DNA of 64,000 nucleotides from DASYGT01 sp035999365 (GCA_035999365.1 DASYGT010000030.1:20538-84537); one strand, 5' to 3'; counted from the first letter of the stretch, positions 24,048 through 32,388 are shown. Program-made: numbers and translations. The notes: a model not told the origin generated them from the sequence alone.

Positions 24048-25016
24048 TCAGGTGTGCACGCCCTGGATCGCGAACTGCTCGTGCTGGCTCAGATGGCCAC
24101 CGGTGTACGCAACGACGGTCAGCACGCCCGAGCCGGAGACAGGTACCCGCACCGCCCACGGCGAGTTCGTCCCACCCGCCGGGACTCGGGGAACGGCCCC
24201 GCTCACTACCGTGCCGGCCTGGTTGCGCACCGCGACAACGATGTTCTCGTCCACACCGGTGACGCGGCCATCGACCGTGAGCGTCGGAGGGACGGGCGAG
24301 AGGTAGGTCGGCCTGTCGAGGGTGAAGGTCGTGTCGTCGCTGCCGACGACCTCCCAGCCCGCGGCGGCGTCGCCGACCTTTGCGGCATACCGCACGAGAT
24401 GCAGGACGGCGGCCGTGTGCATGCCGCCGGTCGGCAGGGCATAGCCCACGCCGATGTGCGCCTGTTCGCCGGTGACCGTCCGGCTCGTCACGGTGGTGAT
24501 GTCGGCGAACTTCAGGTAGCCGGTCGCGAACGCCAGCGCGGTGGAGGCGGGATCGGCATGCCAGGGATCGCGACCCGCCGGTCCGTCCACCGTCTCCCAC
24601 TGATGCGCCTCGGCGTACGACGCGAACGGCCACAGCGGTTGGTAGTAGAGGGAGTTCGACGGCGTCGGGCAGGAGATGTCGGCGAAGGAGCAGGTGAGCC
24701 CGTTCTTCACCGGCATCCGCCCCGTTGAGACCGGTGCCGCGCCCGTCGCGACAGTCGTGATCGGCGCCGTGCTGGTGGAGTTCGGCGACGCGCCGGGACG
24801 CACGCGGGACGGTCCGGCGGCGTCACGAGACGCGATCAGGACGCCCGCCGTGATCGCAACGGCTGCGACCACCGCGGCAGCGAGCAGAGGTGGGGCCCAA
24901 CGCGCCTGGTGGAACCGGCGCCGCGTCGGAGCCGCAGCCGGGCGTAGGTCACGCTCGTCGATCTGGGTAGCCGCGGCGGTCAACGCAGTGCGGATGCGGT
25001 CGTCGATGTCGCTCAT
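24048..25016 (-). CDS. single-pass membrane protein in anti-sigma position
   Basis: A 322-residue protein. Its cytoplasmic head of about 40 residues (DDRIRTALTAAATQIDERD) is similar in length and pattern to the heads of the two L,D-transpeptidases. A transmembrane helix (about 43-64) and an extracytoplasmic domain of about 250 residues follow. That domain is not a transpeptidase: it lacks a catalytic SNGC. Its last 80 residues look like an Ig-like beta-sandwich ending in a C-terminal VHT. ATG 25016 overlaps the sigma stop by four bases (ATGA). The position argues for a regulator of that sigma factor with an external sensor domain; this is inferred from context only. Confidence 0.75.
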   Translation of the reverse strand: MSDIDDRIRTALTAAATQIDERDLRPAAAPTRRRFHQARWAPPLLAAAVVAAVAITAGVLIASRDAAGPSRVRPGASPNSTSTAPITTVATGAAPVSTGRMPVKNGLTCSFADISCPTPSNSLYYQPLWPFASYAEAHQWETVDGPAGRDPWHADPASTALAFATGYLKFADITTVTSRTVTGEQAHIGVGYALPTGGMHTAAVLHLVRYAAKVGDAAAGWEVVGSDDTTFTLDRPTYLSPVPPTLTVDGRVTGVDENIVVAVRNQAGTVVSGAVPRVPAGGTNSPWAVRVPVSGSGVLTVVAYTGGHLSQHEQFAIQGVHT

Positions 25017-25537
25017 CGCTGCTGCCCTTCGAGTTGGGCCGCAATCGCGTCGCGGCCGCGGGAGGCGCTCGATTTCACGGCGCCAACGGAGATGCCCAGA
25101 GTCTGGGCAATCTGGCTTTCGGTGAGTTCGGACCAGTACCGCAGCACGAGTACCTCGCGCTGCCGAGCCGGCAGCCTGCGCAACGCCGCGAGCACCTCCC
25201 GGTGCTCCTCGCCGAGCAGTGCCGGGCCGTCGGCAGCGGGCACCGTCACCACGTCGTTGGCCGTGGTCGCATGCAGGCGCGCGGTACGCCGCCTACGCAA
25301 TATCGAACGCGAGCCGTTGACCACGCACGTCCGCAGATACGCGACCGCCGCGGCGTCCGAACTCAGCGCGTTCCACCGACGGTGCAGCGCGGCGAACGCC
25401 TCCTGGGCGACGTCCTCCGCCGTTTCACGGTCGTCGACGAGCAGCAGGGCCAGGCGCACCATCGCCAGCCGGTGCGTGCGGAACAGCGACTCGACACCCA
25501 CCGCCGAGTCCGCTCCTGCGATCATCACCGTCTCCAT
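25013..25537 (-). CDS. SigE-family (ECF-like) RNA polymerase sigma factor (second)
   Basis: A 174-residue sigma factor closely related in layout to the one at 22.7-23.2 kb. Region 2 has VESLFRTHRLAMVRLALLLVDD and AEDVAQEAF near residue 45; region 4 has LPARQREVLVLRYW and the helix-turn-helix QIAQTLGISVGAVKSS near 150. ATG 25537 is preceded by a promoter motif nine bases upstream, suggesting a leaderless transcript; an ATG four codons later is an alternative. The following membrane-protein gene overlaps by four bases. The two sigma operons are neighbours on the same strand and probably arose by duplication. Confidence 0.92.
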   Translation of the reverse strand: METVMIAGADSAVGVESLFRTHRLAMVRLALLLVDDRETAEDVAQEAFAALHRRWNALSSDAAAVAYLRTCVVNGSRSILRRRRTARLHATTANDVVTVPAADGPALLGEEHREVLAALRRLPARQREVLVLRYWSELTESQIAQTLGISVGAVKSSASRGRDAIAAQLEGQQR

Positions 25538-25546
25538 GACCCTAAA

Positions 25547-25572
25547 GACGTATGGAACGCCGAACGGTTGCC
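25547..25572 (-). promoter_or_regulatory. putative ECF/SigE-type promoter of second sigma operon
   Basis: On the minus strand GGCAACC (25572-25566), a 15-nt spacer and CGTC (25550-25547), nine bases before ATG 25537. The -35 is identical to that before the orphan L,D-transpeptidase gene. Confidence 0.5.
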
Positions 25573-25576
25573 CGCC

Positions 25577-26224
25577 CTACCTCGGCCCGAACTGCCTATC
25601 CCCGGCATCGCCGAGCCCCGGCACGATGTAGGCGTCGTCGTTCAACCTCTCGTCAATGCTCGCGGTGAACACACGCACCGGCAGCCCACTCGATTCCAGC
25701 CGGGCCAATCCCTCGGGCGCCGCCAGCGCGCACACCACCGTCAGATCGTCGGCATCGCGGGCGGCGAGCAGTTGCAGGCAGTGCAGCAACGAGCCGCCCG
25801 TCGCGAGCATCGGGTCGAGGACGATCACCGGCCGCCCCGCCAGCGATTCCGGCAGCGACGCCATGTACGGGGTGGGCTCGTGCGTGCGCTCGTCGCGGGC
25901 CAGGCCGACGAAGCCCATCTGCGACTCCGGCAGCAGGTTGAACGCGGCCTCGGCCATCCCCAGCCCGGCCCGCAACACCGGCACCAGCAGCGGCGGATTC
26001 GCGATGGCCGAACCGGTCGTCGGCGCTACCGGTGTCTCGATGGGAACAGCGGCGACGGGCAGGTCGCGGGTGGCCTCGTAAACGAGCAGGGTCGCCAGTT
26101 CGCGCAGGGCCGCCCGGAATTCGGCATTGCTGCTGCGCTCATCACGCATCACCGTCAGGCGGGCCTGAACGATCGGGTGCGCTACGACGACGGTGCCCCG
26201 GAACGGGGCGCTGGATGTGGTCAC
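25577..26224 (-). CDS. upp: uracil phosphoribosyltransferase
   Basis: A 215-residue salvage enzyme that makes UMP from uracil and PRPP. The PRPP-binding loop is VLDPMLATGGS near residue 130, the flexible hairpin region follows ARDERTHEPTPY near 108, and the uracil-binding C-terminus YIVPGLGDAGDRQFG is complete. GTG 26224 is preferred over GTG 26233 because TAGGGT lies seven bases before it, a leaderless arrangement. It is divergent from deoC, with only 43 bp between starts. It receives uracil from the pyrimidine phosphorylase encoded further right. Confidence 0.94.
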   Translation of the reverse strand: MTTSSAPFRGTVVVAHPIVQARLTVMRDERSSNAEFRAALRELATLLVYEATRDLPVAAVPIETPVAPTTGSAIANPPLLVPVLRAGLGMAEAAFNLLPESQMGFVGLARDERTHEPTPYMASLPESLAGRPVIVLDPMLATGGSLLHCLQLLAARDADDLTVVCALAAPEGLARLESSGLPVRVFTASIDERLNDDAYIVPGLGDAGDRQFGPR

Positions 26225-26231
26225 GCCCGGC

Positions 26232-26237
26232 ACCCTA
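26232..26237 (-). promoter_or_regulatory. leaderless -10 box of upp
   Basis: TAGGGT on the minus strand, seven bases before GTG 26224; it decides between two possible GTG starts. Confidence 0.45.
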
Positions 26238-26255
26238 AACCCTGTCGAACGCTCC

Positions 26256-26261
26256 TAGACT
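26256..26261 (+). promoter_or_regulatory. leaderless -10 box of deoC
   Basis: TAGACT lies six bases before GTG 26268. It is 18 bp from the divergent upp -10 box, so the two promoters overlap back to back. Confidence 0.5.
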
Positions 26262-26267
26262 GGCTCG

Positions 26268-27218
26268 GTGACCACCTTGGAACATCCCACCCTGCGGGAC
26301 GTCACGCGCGACAACGGCACGCTGCGGCAGTTCCTGCACGGCCTGCCGGGCGTCGATCAGGTGGGCGCCGAGGGCCGTGCCGCCGGCCTGGCCACCCGCA
26401 GCATCAAGACCACAGCCAAGGCCTGGGCCATCGACACCGCGATCAGCATGGTCGACCTCACCACGCTCGAGGGCGCCGACACCCCGGGGAAGGTTCGCTC
26501 GATCTGCGCGAAGGCCATCCGACCCGACCCCACCGATCCGAGCGTTCCCTCGGTGGCGGCCGTGTGCGTCTACCCGGACCTGGTGAGCACGGCTGTGGGC
26601 GCGCTGCGGGGCAGCACCGTCGGGGTGGCGAGCGTGGCCACCGCGTTCCCCTCCGGGCGCGCGTCGCTCGAGACCAAGCTGCACGACGTCCATGACGCAG
26701 TGGCAGCAGGCGCCACAGAGATCGACATGGTGATCGACCGCGGCGCGTTCCTGGCCGGTGAGTACCTGCAGGTGTTCGACGAGATCGTCGCGACGAGACA
26801 GGCGTGCGGCGGGGCGCACCTGAAGGTCATCCTCGAGACAGCCGAGCTGGCCACGCTCGACAACGTCCGGCGCGCGTCCTGGCTGGCACTTCTGGCCGGC
26901 GGCGACTTCATCAAGACATCGACCGGCAAGCTCACGGTGTCGGCTACCCCGCCCGTATCGCTGGTCATGCTCGAGGCGGTGCGCGATTTCCACGACGCCA
27001 CGGGCGAACGGCGCGGAGTGAAGCTGGCCGGCGGCATACGCACATCCAAGGAGGCCGTCCGGTTCCTCGTGATGGTGAACGAGGTGGCGGGTGACGAATG
27101 GCTCGATCCACACCTCTTCCGCTTCGGTGCCTCGACCCTTCTCAACGACCTGCTGCAGCAGCGGCACAAGCTCACGACGGGCAACTACGACGGCCCGGAC
27201 TATGTGACGGTGGATTGA
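26268..27218 (+). CDS. deoC: deoxyribose-phosphate aldolase
   Basis: A 316-residue class I aldolase that splits 2-deoxyribose-5-phosphate into acetaldehyde and glyceraldehyde-3-phosphate. The Schiff-base lysine is in FIKTSTGK near residue 220, and the second active lysine in GVKLAGGIR near 250. It belongs to the long form of DeoC, with an N-terminal extension of about 60 residues and a C-terminal tail. An aldehyde dehydrogenase gene starts two bases after its stop, a direct fit for removing the acetaldehyde produced. Deoxyribose-1-phosphate would come from the PNP and DeoA products of this window. Confidence 0.95.
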   Translation: MTTLEHPTLRDVTRDNGTLRQFLHGLPGVDQVGAEGRAAGLATRSIKTTAKAWAIDTAISMVDLTTLEGADTPGKVRSICAKAIRPDPTDPSVPSVAAVCVYPDLVSTAVGALRGSTVGVASVATAFPSGRASLETKLHDVHDAVAAGATEIDMVIDRGAFLAGEYLQVFDEIVATRQACGGAHLKVILETAELATLDNVRRASWLALLAGGDFIKTSTGKLTVSATPPVSLVMLEAVRDFHDATGERRGVKLAGGIRTSKEAVRFLVMVNEVAGDEWLDPHLFRFGASTLLNDLLQQRHKLTTGNYDGPDYVTVD

Positions 27219-27220
27219 TC

Positions 27221-28651
27221 ATGGCCAGGTTCGAATACGCACCAGCGCCGGAATCACGCGAGATCGCGCGACTCAAGCCGAGTTACCAGATCTTCGTCGA
27301 CGGCGCGTTCCGCGACGGCTCGGGCGACGCCATCAAGACGATCAACCCGGCCGACGAGTCGCCGCTCGCGGAGGTGGCCGAGGCAGGGCCTTCCGACGTC
27401 GACGATGCGGTCCGTGCAGCACGGCGGGCGTTCGAGACCTGGTCTGCGCTGCCCGGGGCAGAGCGCGGCAAGTACCTCTTCCGGATCGCCCGTGCGATCC
27501 AGGAGCGCGGCCGGGAACTCGCGGTTCTCGAATCGCTCGACAACGGCAAACCGATCCGTGAATCACGCGATGTCGACGTGCCCCTCGCTGCGGCGCACTT
27601 CTTCTACTACGCCGGATGGGCCGACAAGCTCGGCTACGCGGGGCTCGGACCCGCGCCGCGGCCGATCGGCGTCGCGGGCCAGATCATCCCGTGGAACTTC
27701 CCGCTGCTGATGGCCGCCTGGAAGCTTGCCCCTGCGCTGGCCTGTGGCAACACTGTCGTGCTCAAGCCTGCCGAGACGACGCCGCTCACGGCCCTCGTGC
27801 TCGCGGAGATCATCGCCGAGGCCGGGCTGCCGCCGGGCGTGGTGAACGTGCTTGCCGGCGGCCCGGCCATCGGCCAGGCCATCGTCGAGCACGACGGCGT
27901 GGACAAGATCGCGTTCACCGGCTCGACCGACGTCGGAAAGATCATCCAACGAACGCTGGCGGGCACGTCGAAGCGCCTGTCACTCGAACTCGGCGGCAAG
28001 GCCGCCAACATCATCTTCGACGACGCCCCCATCGACCAGGCCGTCGAGGGGATCGTCAACGGCATCTTCTTCAACCAGGGACAGGTGTGCTGTGCAGGTT
28101 CCCGGCTGCTCGTTCAAGAGTCCGTCGCAGAGGAGGTGGTGACATCGCTACGCCGGCGCCTCACCACGCTGCGCGTAGGCGACCCGCTCGACAAGAACAC
28201 CGACGTCGGCGCGATCAACTCTGCCGAGCAGCTCGCCCGCATCCGCGAGCTGACCGAGTCCGGCGTCAGCGAGGGCGCCACCCGCTGGTCACCGCCCTGC
28301 GATCTGCCGGAGCGCGGGTACTGGTTCGTGCCGACGGTGTTCACCAACGTCTCCCAGGCGCATCGCATCGCACGCGAGGAGATCTTCGGCCCCGTGCTGT
28401 CCGTCCTGACCTTCCGGACGCCGGCCGAGGCGATCGAGAAGGCCAACAACACCCCCTACGGCCTCTCTGCCGGTGTGTGGACCGAAAAGGGCTCTCGCAT
28501 CCTGTCGATGGCCTCGAAGTTGCGGGCCGGGGTGGTGTGGGCGAACACCTTCAACCGGTTCGACCCGTCATCGCCGTTCGGCGGCTACAAGGAATCGGGT
28601 TTCGGCCGCGAAGGTGGCCGGCACGGGCTGGAGGCGTACCTCGATGCCTGA
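27221..28651 (+). CDS. aldehyde dehydrogenase (catalytic)
   Basis: A 476-residue NAD(P)-dependent aldehyde dehydrogenase. The NAD-binding PWNFPLLMA is near residue 155, the glutamate motif LELGGKAANI near 255, and the catalytic cysteine in NQGQVCCAGSRL near 290. The C-terminal EEIFGPVLSV near 387 and the ending FGGYKESGFGREGG are intact. ATG 27221 lies two bases after the deoC stop, so the natural substrate is probably acetaldehyde from deoxyribose-5-phosphate, though related enzymes accept many aldehydes. It overlaps the next gene by eight bases. Confidence 0.93.
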   Translation: MARFEYAPAPESREIARLKPSYQIFVDGAFRDGSGDAIKTINPADESPLAEVAEAGPSDVDDAVRAARRAFETWSALPGAERGKYLFRIARAIQERGRELAVLESLDNGKPIRESRDVDVPLAAAHFFYYAGWADKLGYAGLGPAPRPIGVAGQIIPWNFPLLMAAWKLAPALACGNTVVLKPAETTPLTALVLAEIIAEAGLPPGVVNVLAGGPAIGQAIVEHDGVDKIAFTGSTDVGKIIQRTLAGTSKRLSLELGGKAANIIFDDAPIDQAVEGIVNGIFFNQGQVCCAGSRLLVQESVAEEVVTSLRRRLTTLRVGDPLDKNTDVGAINSAEQLARIRELTESGVSEGATRWSPPCDLPERGYWFVPTVFTNVSQAHRIAREEIFGPVLSVLTFRTPAEAIEKANNTPYGLSAGVWTEKGSRILSMASKLRAGVVWANTFNRFDPSSPFGGYKESGFGREGGRHGLEAYLDA

Positions 28652-29513
28652 TGAGGCGGAGCGGTTGCGAATTCGCAAGACCTACAAGCTCTACGTCGGC
28701 GGTGCGTTCCCCCGTTCGGAGTCCGGCCGCTCGTACCCCGTGCTGGACGCGTCCGGTGAGTTGCTCGCACATGCCGCGCAGGCTTCGCGCAAGGACGTGC
28801 GTGACGCCGTCGTCGCCGCACGCAAGGCGTTCGCCGGCTGGGCGGGAGCAACCGCGTACAACCGCGGACAGGTGCTGTACCGCGTCGCCGAGATGCTCGA
28901 CGGGCGGCGGGAGCAGTTCACAGCGGAGGTGCACGCCGCCGAAGGTGGCTCGGCGCGCTCGGCCGGTGCCCAGGTCGACGCCGCCATCGACCGCTGGGTG
29001 CATTACGCGGGCTGGGCGGACAAGTACGCGCAGGTCGCGGGGGGCACGAACCCTGTCGCCGGCCCGTACTTCAACTTCTCGATTCCCGAACCCACTGGCG
29101 TGGTAGCTGTCGTAGCGCCGCAGGAGTCCAGCATGCTCGGCCTGGTGTCCGTGCTCGGACCGGTCCTGGCGACGGGCAATACCGTCGTCGTGCTCGCCTC
29201 CGAGACCCGTCCGCTGCCGGCGGTCTCGCTCGCCGAGGTGCTGGCCACCTCCGATCTGCCCGGCGGGGTTGTCAACCTGCTCACCGGCTATACCGCGGAA
29301 TTGGCTCCCTGGCTCGCCGGTCACCGCGACGTCAACGCCATGGACCTCACCGGGGTTACAGCGAACGACCGTGCGCCACTGCAGGTGAAGGCCGCCGACA
29401 ACGTGAAGCGGGTGTTCGCGCCGGCATCCACGGACTGGTCCGCCGAACCGGGGCTCGCCCGGCTCGGCGCGTTCGTCGAAACCAAGACGGTGTGGCACCC
29501 CATCGGCGTCTGA
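28644..29513 (+). CDS. short aldehyde-dehydrogenase homologue without catalytic cysteine
   Basis: A 289-residue protein homologous to the N-terminal, NAD-binding part of aldehyde dehydrogenases (YKLYVGGAFPRSESG at the start; PEPTGVVAVVAPQESS near residue 150). The catalytic cysteine domain is missing, and the translated protein has no cysteine at all. It ends in VKRVFAP and ETKTVWHPIG, where the family normally has its C-terminal dimer arm, so the middle catalytic domain looks deleted rather than truncated. ATG 28644 overlaps the active ALDH gene by eight bases. It probably forms a mixed complex with, or regulates, that enzyme. No missing half is found in another frame downstream. Confidence 0.82.
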   Translation: MPDEAERLRIRKTYKLYVGGAFPRSESGRSYPVLDASGELLAHAAQASRKDVRDAVVAARKAFAGWAGATAYNRGQVLYRVAEMLDGRREQFTAEVHAAEGGSARSAGAQVDAAIDRWVHYAGWADKYAQVAGGTNPVAGPYFNFSIPEPTGVVAVVAPQESSMLGLVSVLGPVLATGNTVVVLASETRPLPAVSLAEVLATSDLPGGVVNLLTGYTAELAPWLAGHRDVNAMDLTGVTANDRAPLQVKAADNVKRVFAPASTDWSAEPGLARLGAFVETKTVWHPIGV

Positions 29514-29557
29514 ACGCCTCCCACCGGCGAGGTCGCGAATCGCACACGTGCGCCCGG

Positions 29558-29563
29558 TAGGTT
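29558..29563 (+). promoter_or_regulatory. leaderless -10 box of the acidic hypothetical gene
   Basis: TAGGTT lies seven bases before ATG 29571, supporting that codon rather than the later ATG at 29580. Confidence 0.45.
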
Positions 29564-29570
29564 CTGCGGC

Positions 29571-30608
29571 ATGAGTTCGATGGACGCCGCGATCATCCCG
29601 ATCACGCTCACCGTCAACGGCAGGGTGGGCCTCACCCTGTGGGCGCCGCCGTGGGAAGACGAGGACGGCGACGAGTGGCAGGGCTTTCTCGGCGACGGCA
29701 ACAAGATCCTGCTGTACCCGAACGTGCGTGCGTTGGCCGAATTCGTCGCCTCGGGCGAGGAGAACGACCTGTCCGACCATCCGGCGTGGGGATACGTGCT
29801 GAAGCTGACACCGGATCAGCTGCGCCCGTCGGCAGAGGACGGTTACGACCTCGACCAGGTCTACGAGTGGGCCTCGGGCGAACCGGACCCGGTTCACGTC
29901 TCGGCCCTGGCCAACGTCGTCGACATGGTGGCCAAGATCGCCGACTGTTGCGACGACGGCGCCCTGCGCCGGTTGGTCGAGAACACGCCGGCGTACGAAA
30001 CGCTCGTCGACGAGGAGAACACGTACCAGGGCAAGGACGGACGCAAGCGCTGGAACGAGCTCGGGGACACGATCAGCGACTCGTGGGAGCGCGCGATCGC
30101 CCGCGTCGATTCGTGGCTGTCCTGGCAGGGTGACTTCAGTGACTCCGACCTCGAGGCAGAGTCGATCTGGAGCCGCGTGGGCGCCGAGCCGATCGAGATC
30201 GTGCTGCCGGATGCGGTGTACCTGACGGTGCGCGCGGACGTCACGCGGGACGCTGAGGGGGATGAGACCGACACCGCCTTCCTGGGTAGCGAAGCGAGCG
30301 TGGCGGTGTTCACCGACACCACCGGCCTCGCCCGGTACTGCCGCGTCGCCGAGGATCACCGGATGCGCAAGCTGGAGTGGTGGTCGGAGCTGGCCGAGGT
30401 CGAGGACGACGACGTGTTCGAACCGGCCGACGACGCAAGCTACGACCTGCGCAAACCCTCCGAGCGCGGCGCCGATCTGCTCCGCGAGCTCGCGGCGTTC
30501 TGTGCCCTCGACCTCGATATGTCGGTTCTCGACGGCGCTTCGGTCGACAAGGACGACTGGCGCGAGCTCGTGCGAGACGTCGCGTCCTGCCTGCAGCAGC
30601 AGGACTGA
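29571..30608 (+). CDS. acidic protein of unknown function
   Basis: I do not recognise a named domain in this 345-residue protein. It is strongly acidic (many Asp/Glu clusters such as PWEDEDGDEW), with no signal peptide or membrane segment, so it is cytoplasmic. The first 30 residues look like beta-strands (ITLTVNGRVGLTLW) and the last third is helical. Its position between the deoC/ALDH cluster and glpD matches a conserved actinobacterial hypothetical near Rv3311, sometimes labelled a primosomal protein without evidence. It is probably a single-gene transcript. Confidence 0.72.
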   Translation: MSSMDAAIIPITLTVNGRVGLTLWAPPWEDEDGDEWQGFLGDGNKILLYPNVRALAEFVASGEENDLSDHPAWGYVLKLTPDQLRPSAEDGYDLDQVYEWASGEPDPVHVSALANVVDMVAKIADCCDDGALRRLVENTPAYETLVDEENTYQGKDGRKRWNELGDTISDSWERAIARVDSWLSWQGDFSDSDLEAESIWSRVGAEPIEIVLPDAVYLTVRADVTRDAEGDETDTAFLGSEASVAVFTDTTGLARYCRVAEDHRMRKLEWWSELAEVEDDDVFEPADDASYDLRKPSERGADLLRELAAFCALDLDMSVLDGASVDKDDWRELVRDVASCLQQQD

Positions 30609-30621
30609 GGCGGCAGCCGGA

Positions 30622-32370
30622 TCAGCCCGGCGCGTGTGCGTCCAGGTGCGGACGCACCTCCGGCGCCGCCGAGCGCACAGCGTCGGCAGCCTCGTCGTCG
30701 AAGCGCGACTGGGAGGCGCGCTCGGCGTCGACCCGTGCGATGTAACGCTCGACCTCGAGCGCACGCTCGATGTCCGTCCAGCCCAGGATCGCGCCGATCA
30801 GCTGAGCAACGCGTTCTGCCGACTCGACGCCACGGTGCGGGTACTCGATCGAGATGCGGGTTCGCCGGGTGAGGACGTCCTCCAGGTGCAGGGCACCTTC
30901 ATGGGTCACGGCGTAACGGATCTCGGCCATGAGGTAGTCGGGCGCACCGGGCACGGTCGCGAGCAACTCCGGTTCGTCGAGGCCCGGTTCGAGCACATCC
31001 CGGATCATCGAGCCGTACCGGTCGAGCACATGCCGAACGCGATAGGGATGCAGGCCGTACTCGGCGGCGAGGGTGTCCACCTGGTTGCGCATCGCGAAAT
31101 ACCCGTCGGCGCCGAGCAGGGGTACGCGGTCCGTGCACGACGGCGCCACGCGGCGCGGCAAGTCCTCGCTGCCGGCGTCGACCGCATCTGCTGCCATCAC
31201 CCGGTAGGTCGTGTATTTCCCGCCGGCGATGGAGATCAGTCCGGGCACGACGCGCGCCACGGCATGCTCGCGCGAGAGCGCAGAGGACTCCTCGGACTCG
31301 CCTGCGAGCAGCGGGCGCAGGCCGGCGTAGACCCCTTCGATGTCGTCCTCGTCGAGTGGTGACACGAGAACGCTGTTCACGCAGTCCAACAGGTAGTCGA
31401 TGTCGGACTTCGTCGCCGCAGGATGCGCGAGGTCAAGGTTCCAGTCGGTGTCTGTCGTCCCGATCAGCCAGTGGTTCTTCCACGGGATCACGAACAGCAC
31501 CGAGTTGAGCGTCCGCAGGATCAGACCGGCGTCGCCGGTGATCTTCTCCCGCGACACGACGATGTGCACTCCCTTCGACGCGCGCACCCGGAACCGTCCG
31601 CGGCCGCCGGACATCGCTTGCACCTCGTCGGTCCAGACCCCGGTGCAGTTCAGCACGACACCGGCACGCACCGCCGCCTCACGGCCATCCTCCGCGTCCC
31701 GCACCGTCACGCCCACGACGCGGTCGGACTCGCGGACGAAGCCCAGTGCCTGGGTCGAGGACCGCACCACGGCGCCGTAACGCGCCGCCGTGCGGGCGAC
31801 CGTCAACGTGTGGCGGGCATCGTCGGCCTGTGCATCGAAGTACCGCACGGCGCCGACGAGCGCCTCCGGTCGCAAGCTCGGGAACACCCGCAGCGCGGCA
31901 CGCCTGCTGAGGTGCTTCTGGCCCGGCATCGTGCTGTGCCCGCCCATGGTGTCGTACAGCATGAGGCCGGCGGCGACGTACGGGCGCTCCCACCCACGGT
32001 GCGTCAGCGGATACAGAAACGGGACAGGCTTGACCAGATGCGGTGCGAGCCGGGTCGTCATCAACTCTCGTTCGCGCAGCGCTTCGCGGACCAGCCCGAA
32101 TTCCAGCTGCTCGAGGTAGCGCAACCCGCCGTGGAAAAGCTTCGATGATCGGCTCGACGTCCCAGAGGCGAAGTCGCGCGCCTCGACGAGCGCCACTGAG
32201 AGTCCACGGGTAGCCGCGTCGAGCGCAGCGCCGCAACCGGTGACGCCGCCGCCGATGACCACGACGTCGAACTCATCGCCGACGAGGCGGTGCCACGCGG
32301 CCTCGCGGTAGCCCAGATCGAGCCGCGACGCCGCGCCTCCCTTGGGAATCGCCGGGGGGTGCGTATGCAC
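30622..32370 (-). CDS. glpD: aerobic glycerol-3-phosphate dehydrogenase
   Basis: A 582-residue FAD enzyme that oxidises glycerol-3-phosphate to dihydroxyacetone phosphate and passes electrons to quinone at the membrane. The FAD motif VVIGGGVTGCGAALDAATRG is near residue 30, followed by ARDFASGTSSRSSKLFHGGLRYL. The segment WLIGTTDTDW near 285 and the C-terminal DUF/cap domain complete the family pattern of about 585 residues. GTG 32370 fits a TAGCGT box seven bases upstream; a GTG at 32379 would overlap that box. Its start is only 18 bp from the divergent glpK start. Confidence 0.94.
   Translation of the reverse strand: MHTHPPAIPKGGAASRLDLGYREAAWHRLVGDEFDVVVIGGGVTGCGAALDAATRGLSVALVEARDFASGTSSRSSKLFHGGLRYLEQLEFGLVREALRERELMTTRLAPHLVKPVPFLYPLTHRGWERPYVAAGLMLYDTMGGHSTMPGQKHLSRRAALRVFPSLRPEALVGAVRYFDAQADDARHTLTVARTAARYGAVVRSSTQALGFVRESDRVVGVTVRDAEDGREAAVRAGVVLNCTGVWTDEVQAMSGGRGRFRVRASKGVHIVVSREKITGDAGLILRTLNSVLFVIPWKNHWLIGTTDTDWNLDLAHPAATKSDIDYLLDCVNSVLVSPLDEDDIEGVYAGLRPLLAGESEESSALSREHAVARVVPGLISIAGGKYTTYRVMAADAVDAGSEDLPRRVAPSCTDRVPLLGADGYFAMRNQVDTLAAEYGLHPYRVRHVLDRYGSMIRDVLEPGLDEPELLATVPGAPDYLMAEIRYAVTHEGALHLEDVLTRRTRISIEYPHRGVESAERVAQLIGAILGWTDIERALEVERYIARVDAERASQSRFDDEAADAVRSAAPEVRPHLDAHAPG
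32359..32370. repeat. near-palindrome at the glpD/glpK starts
   Basis: GTGCGTATGCAC is a near-perfect palindrome (10 of 12 positions) covering the glpD start codon and lying 19 bp before glpK. It could be an operator for both genes, but no regulator gene is adjacent. Confidence 0.3.
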
Positions 32371-32377
32371 ACGTGGC

Positions 32378-32383
32378 ACGCTA
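32378..32383 (-). promoter_or_regulatory. leaderless -10 box of glpD
   Basis: TAGCGT on the minus strand, seven bases before GTG 32370. It lies inside the 18-bp gap to glpK. Confidence 0.45.
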
Positions 32384-32388
32384 CTGCA

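Noticed and set aside
28644..29513. Short ALDH as a frameshifted or truncated pseudogene
   Set aside because: Its C-terminal arm is present and ends properly, there is no remnant of a catalytic half in another frame, and base and codon use match the neighbours.
28551..30764. Minus-strand open frame of 737 codons opposite the ALDH and acidic-protein genes
   Set aside because: The plus-strand genes have intact family motifs or plausible composition; the antisense translation does not. Shadow frame.
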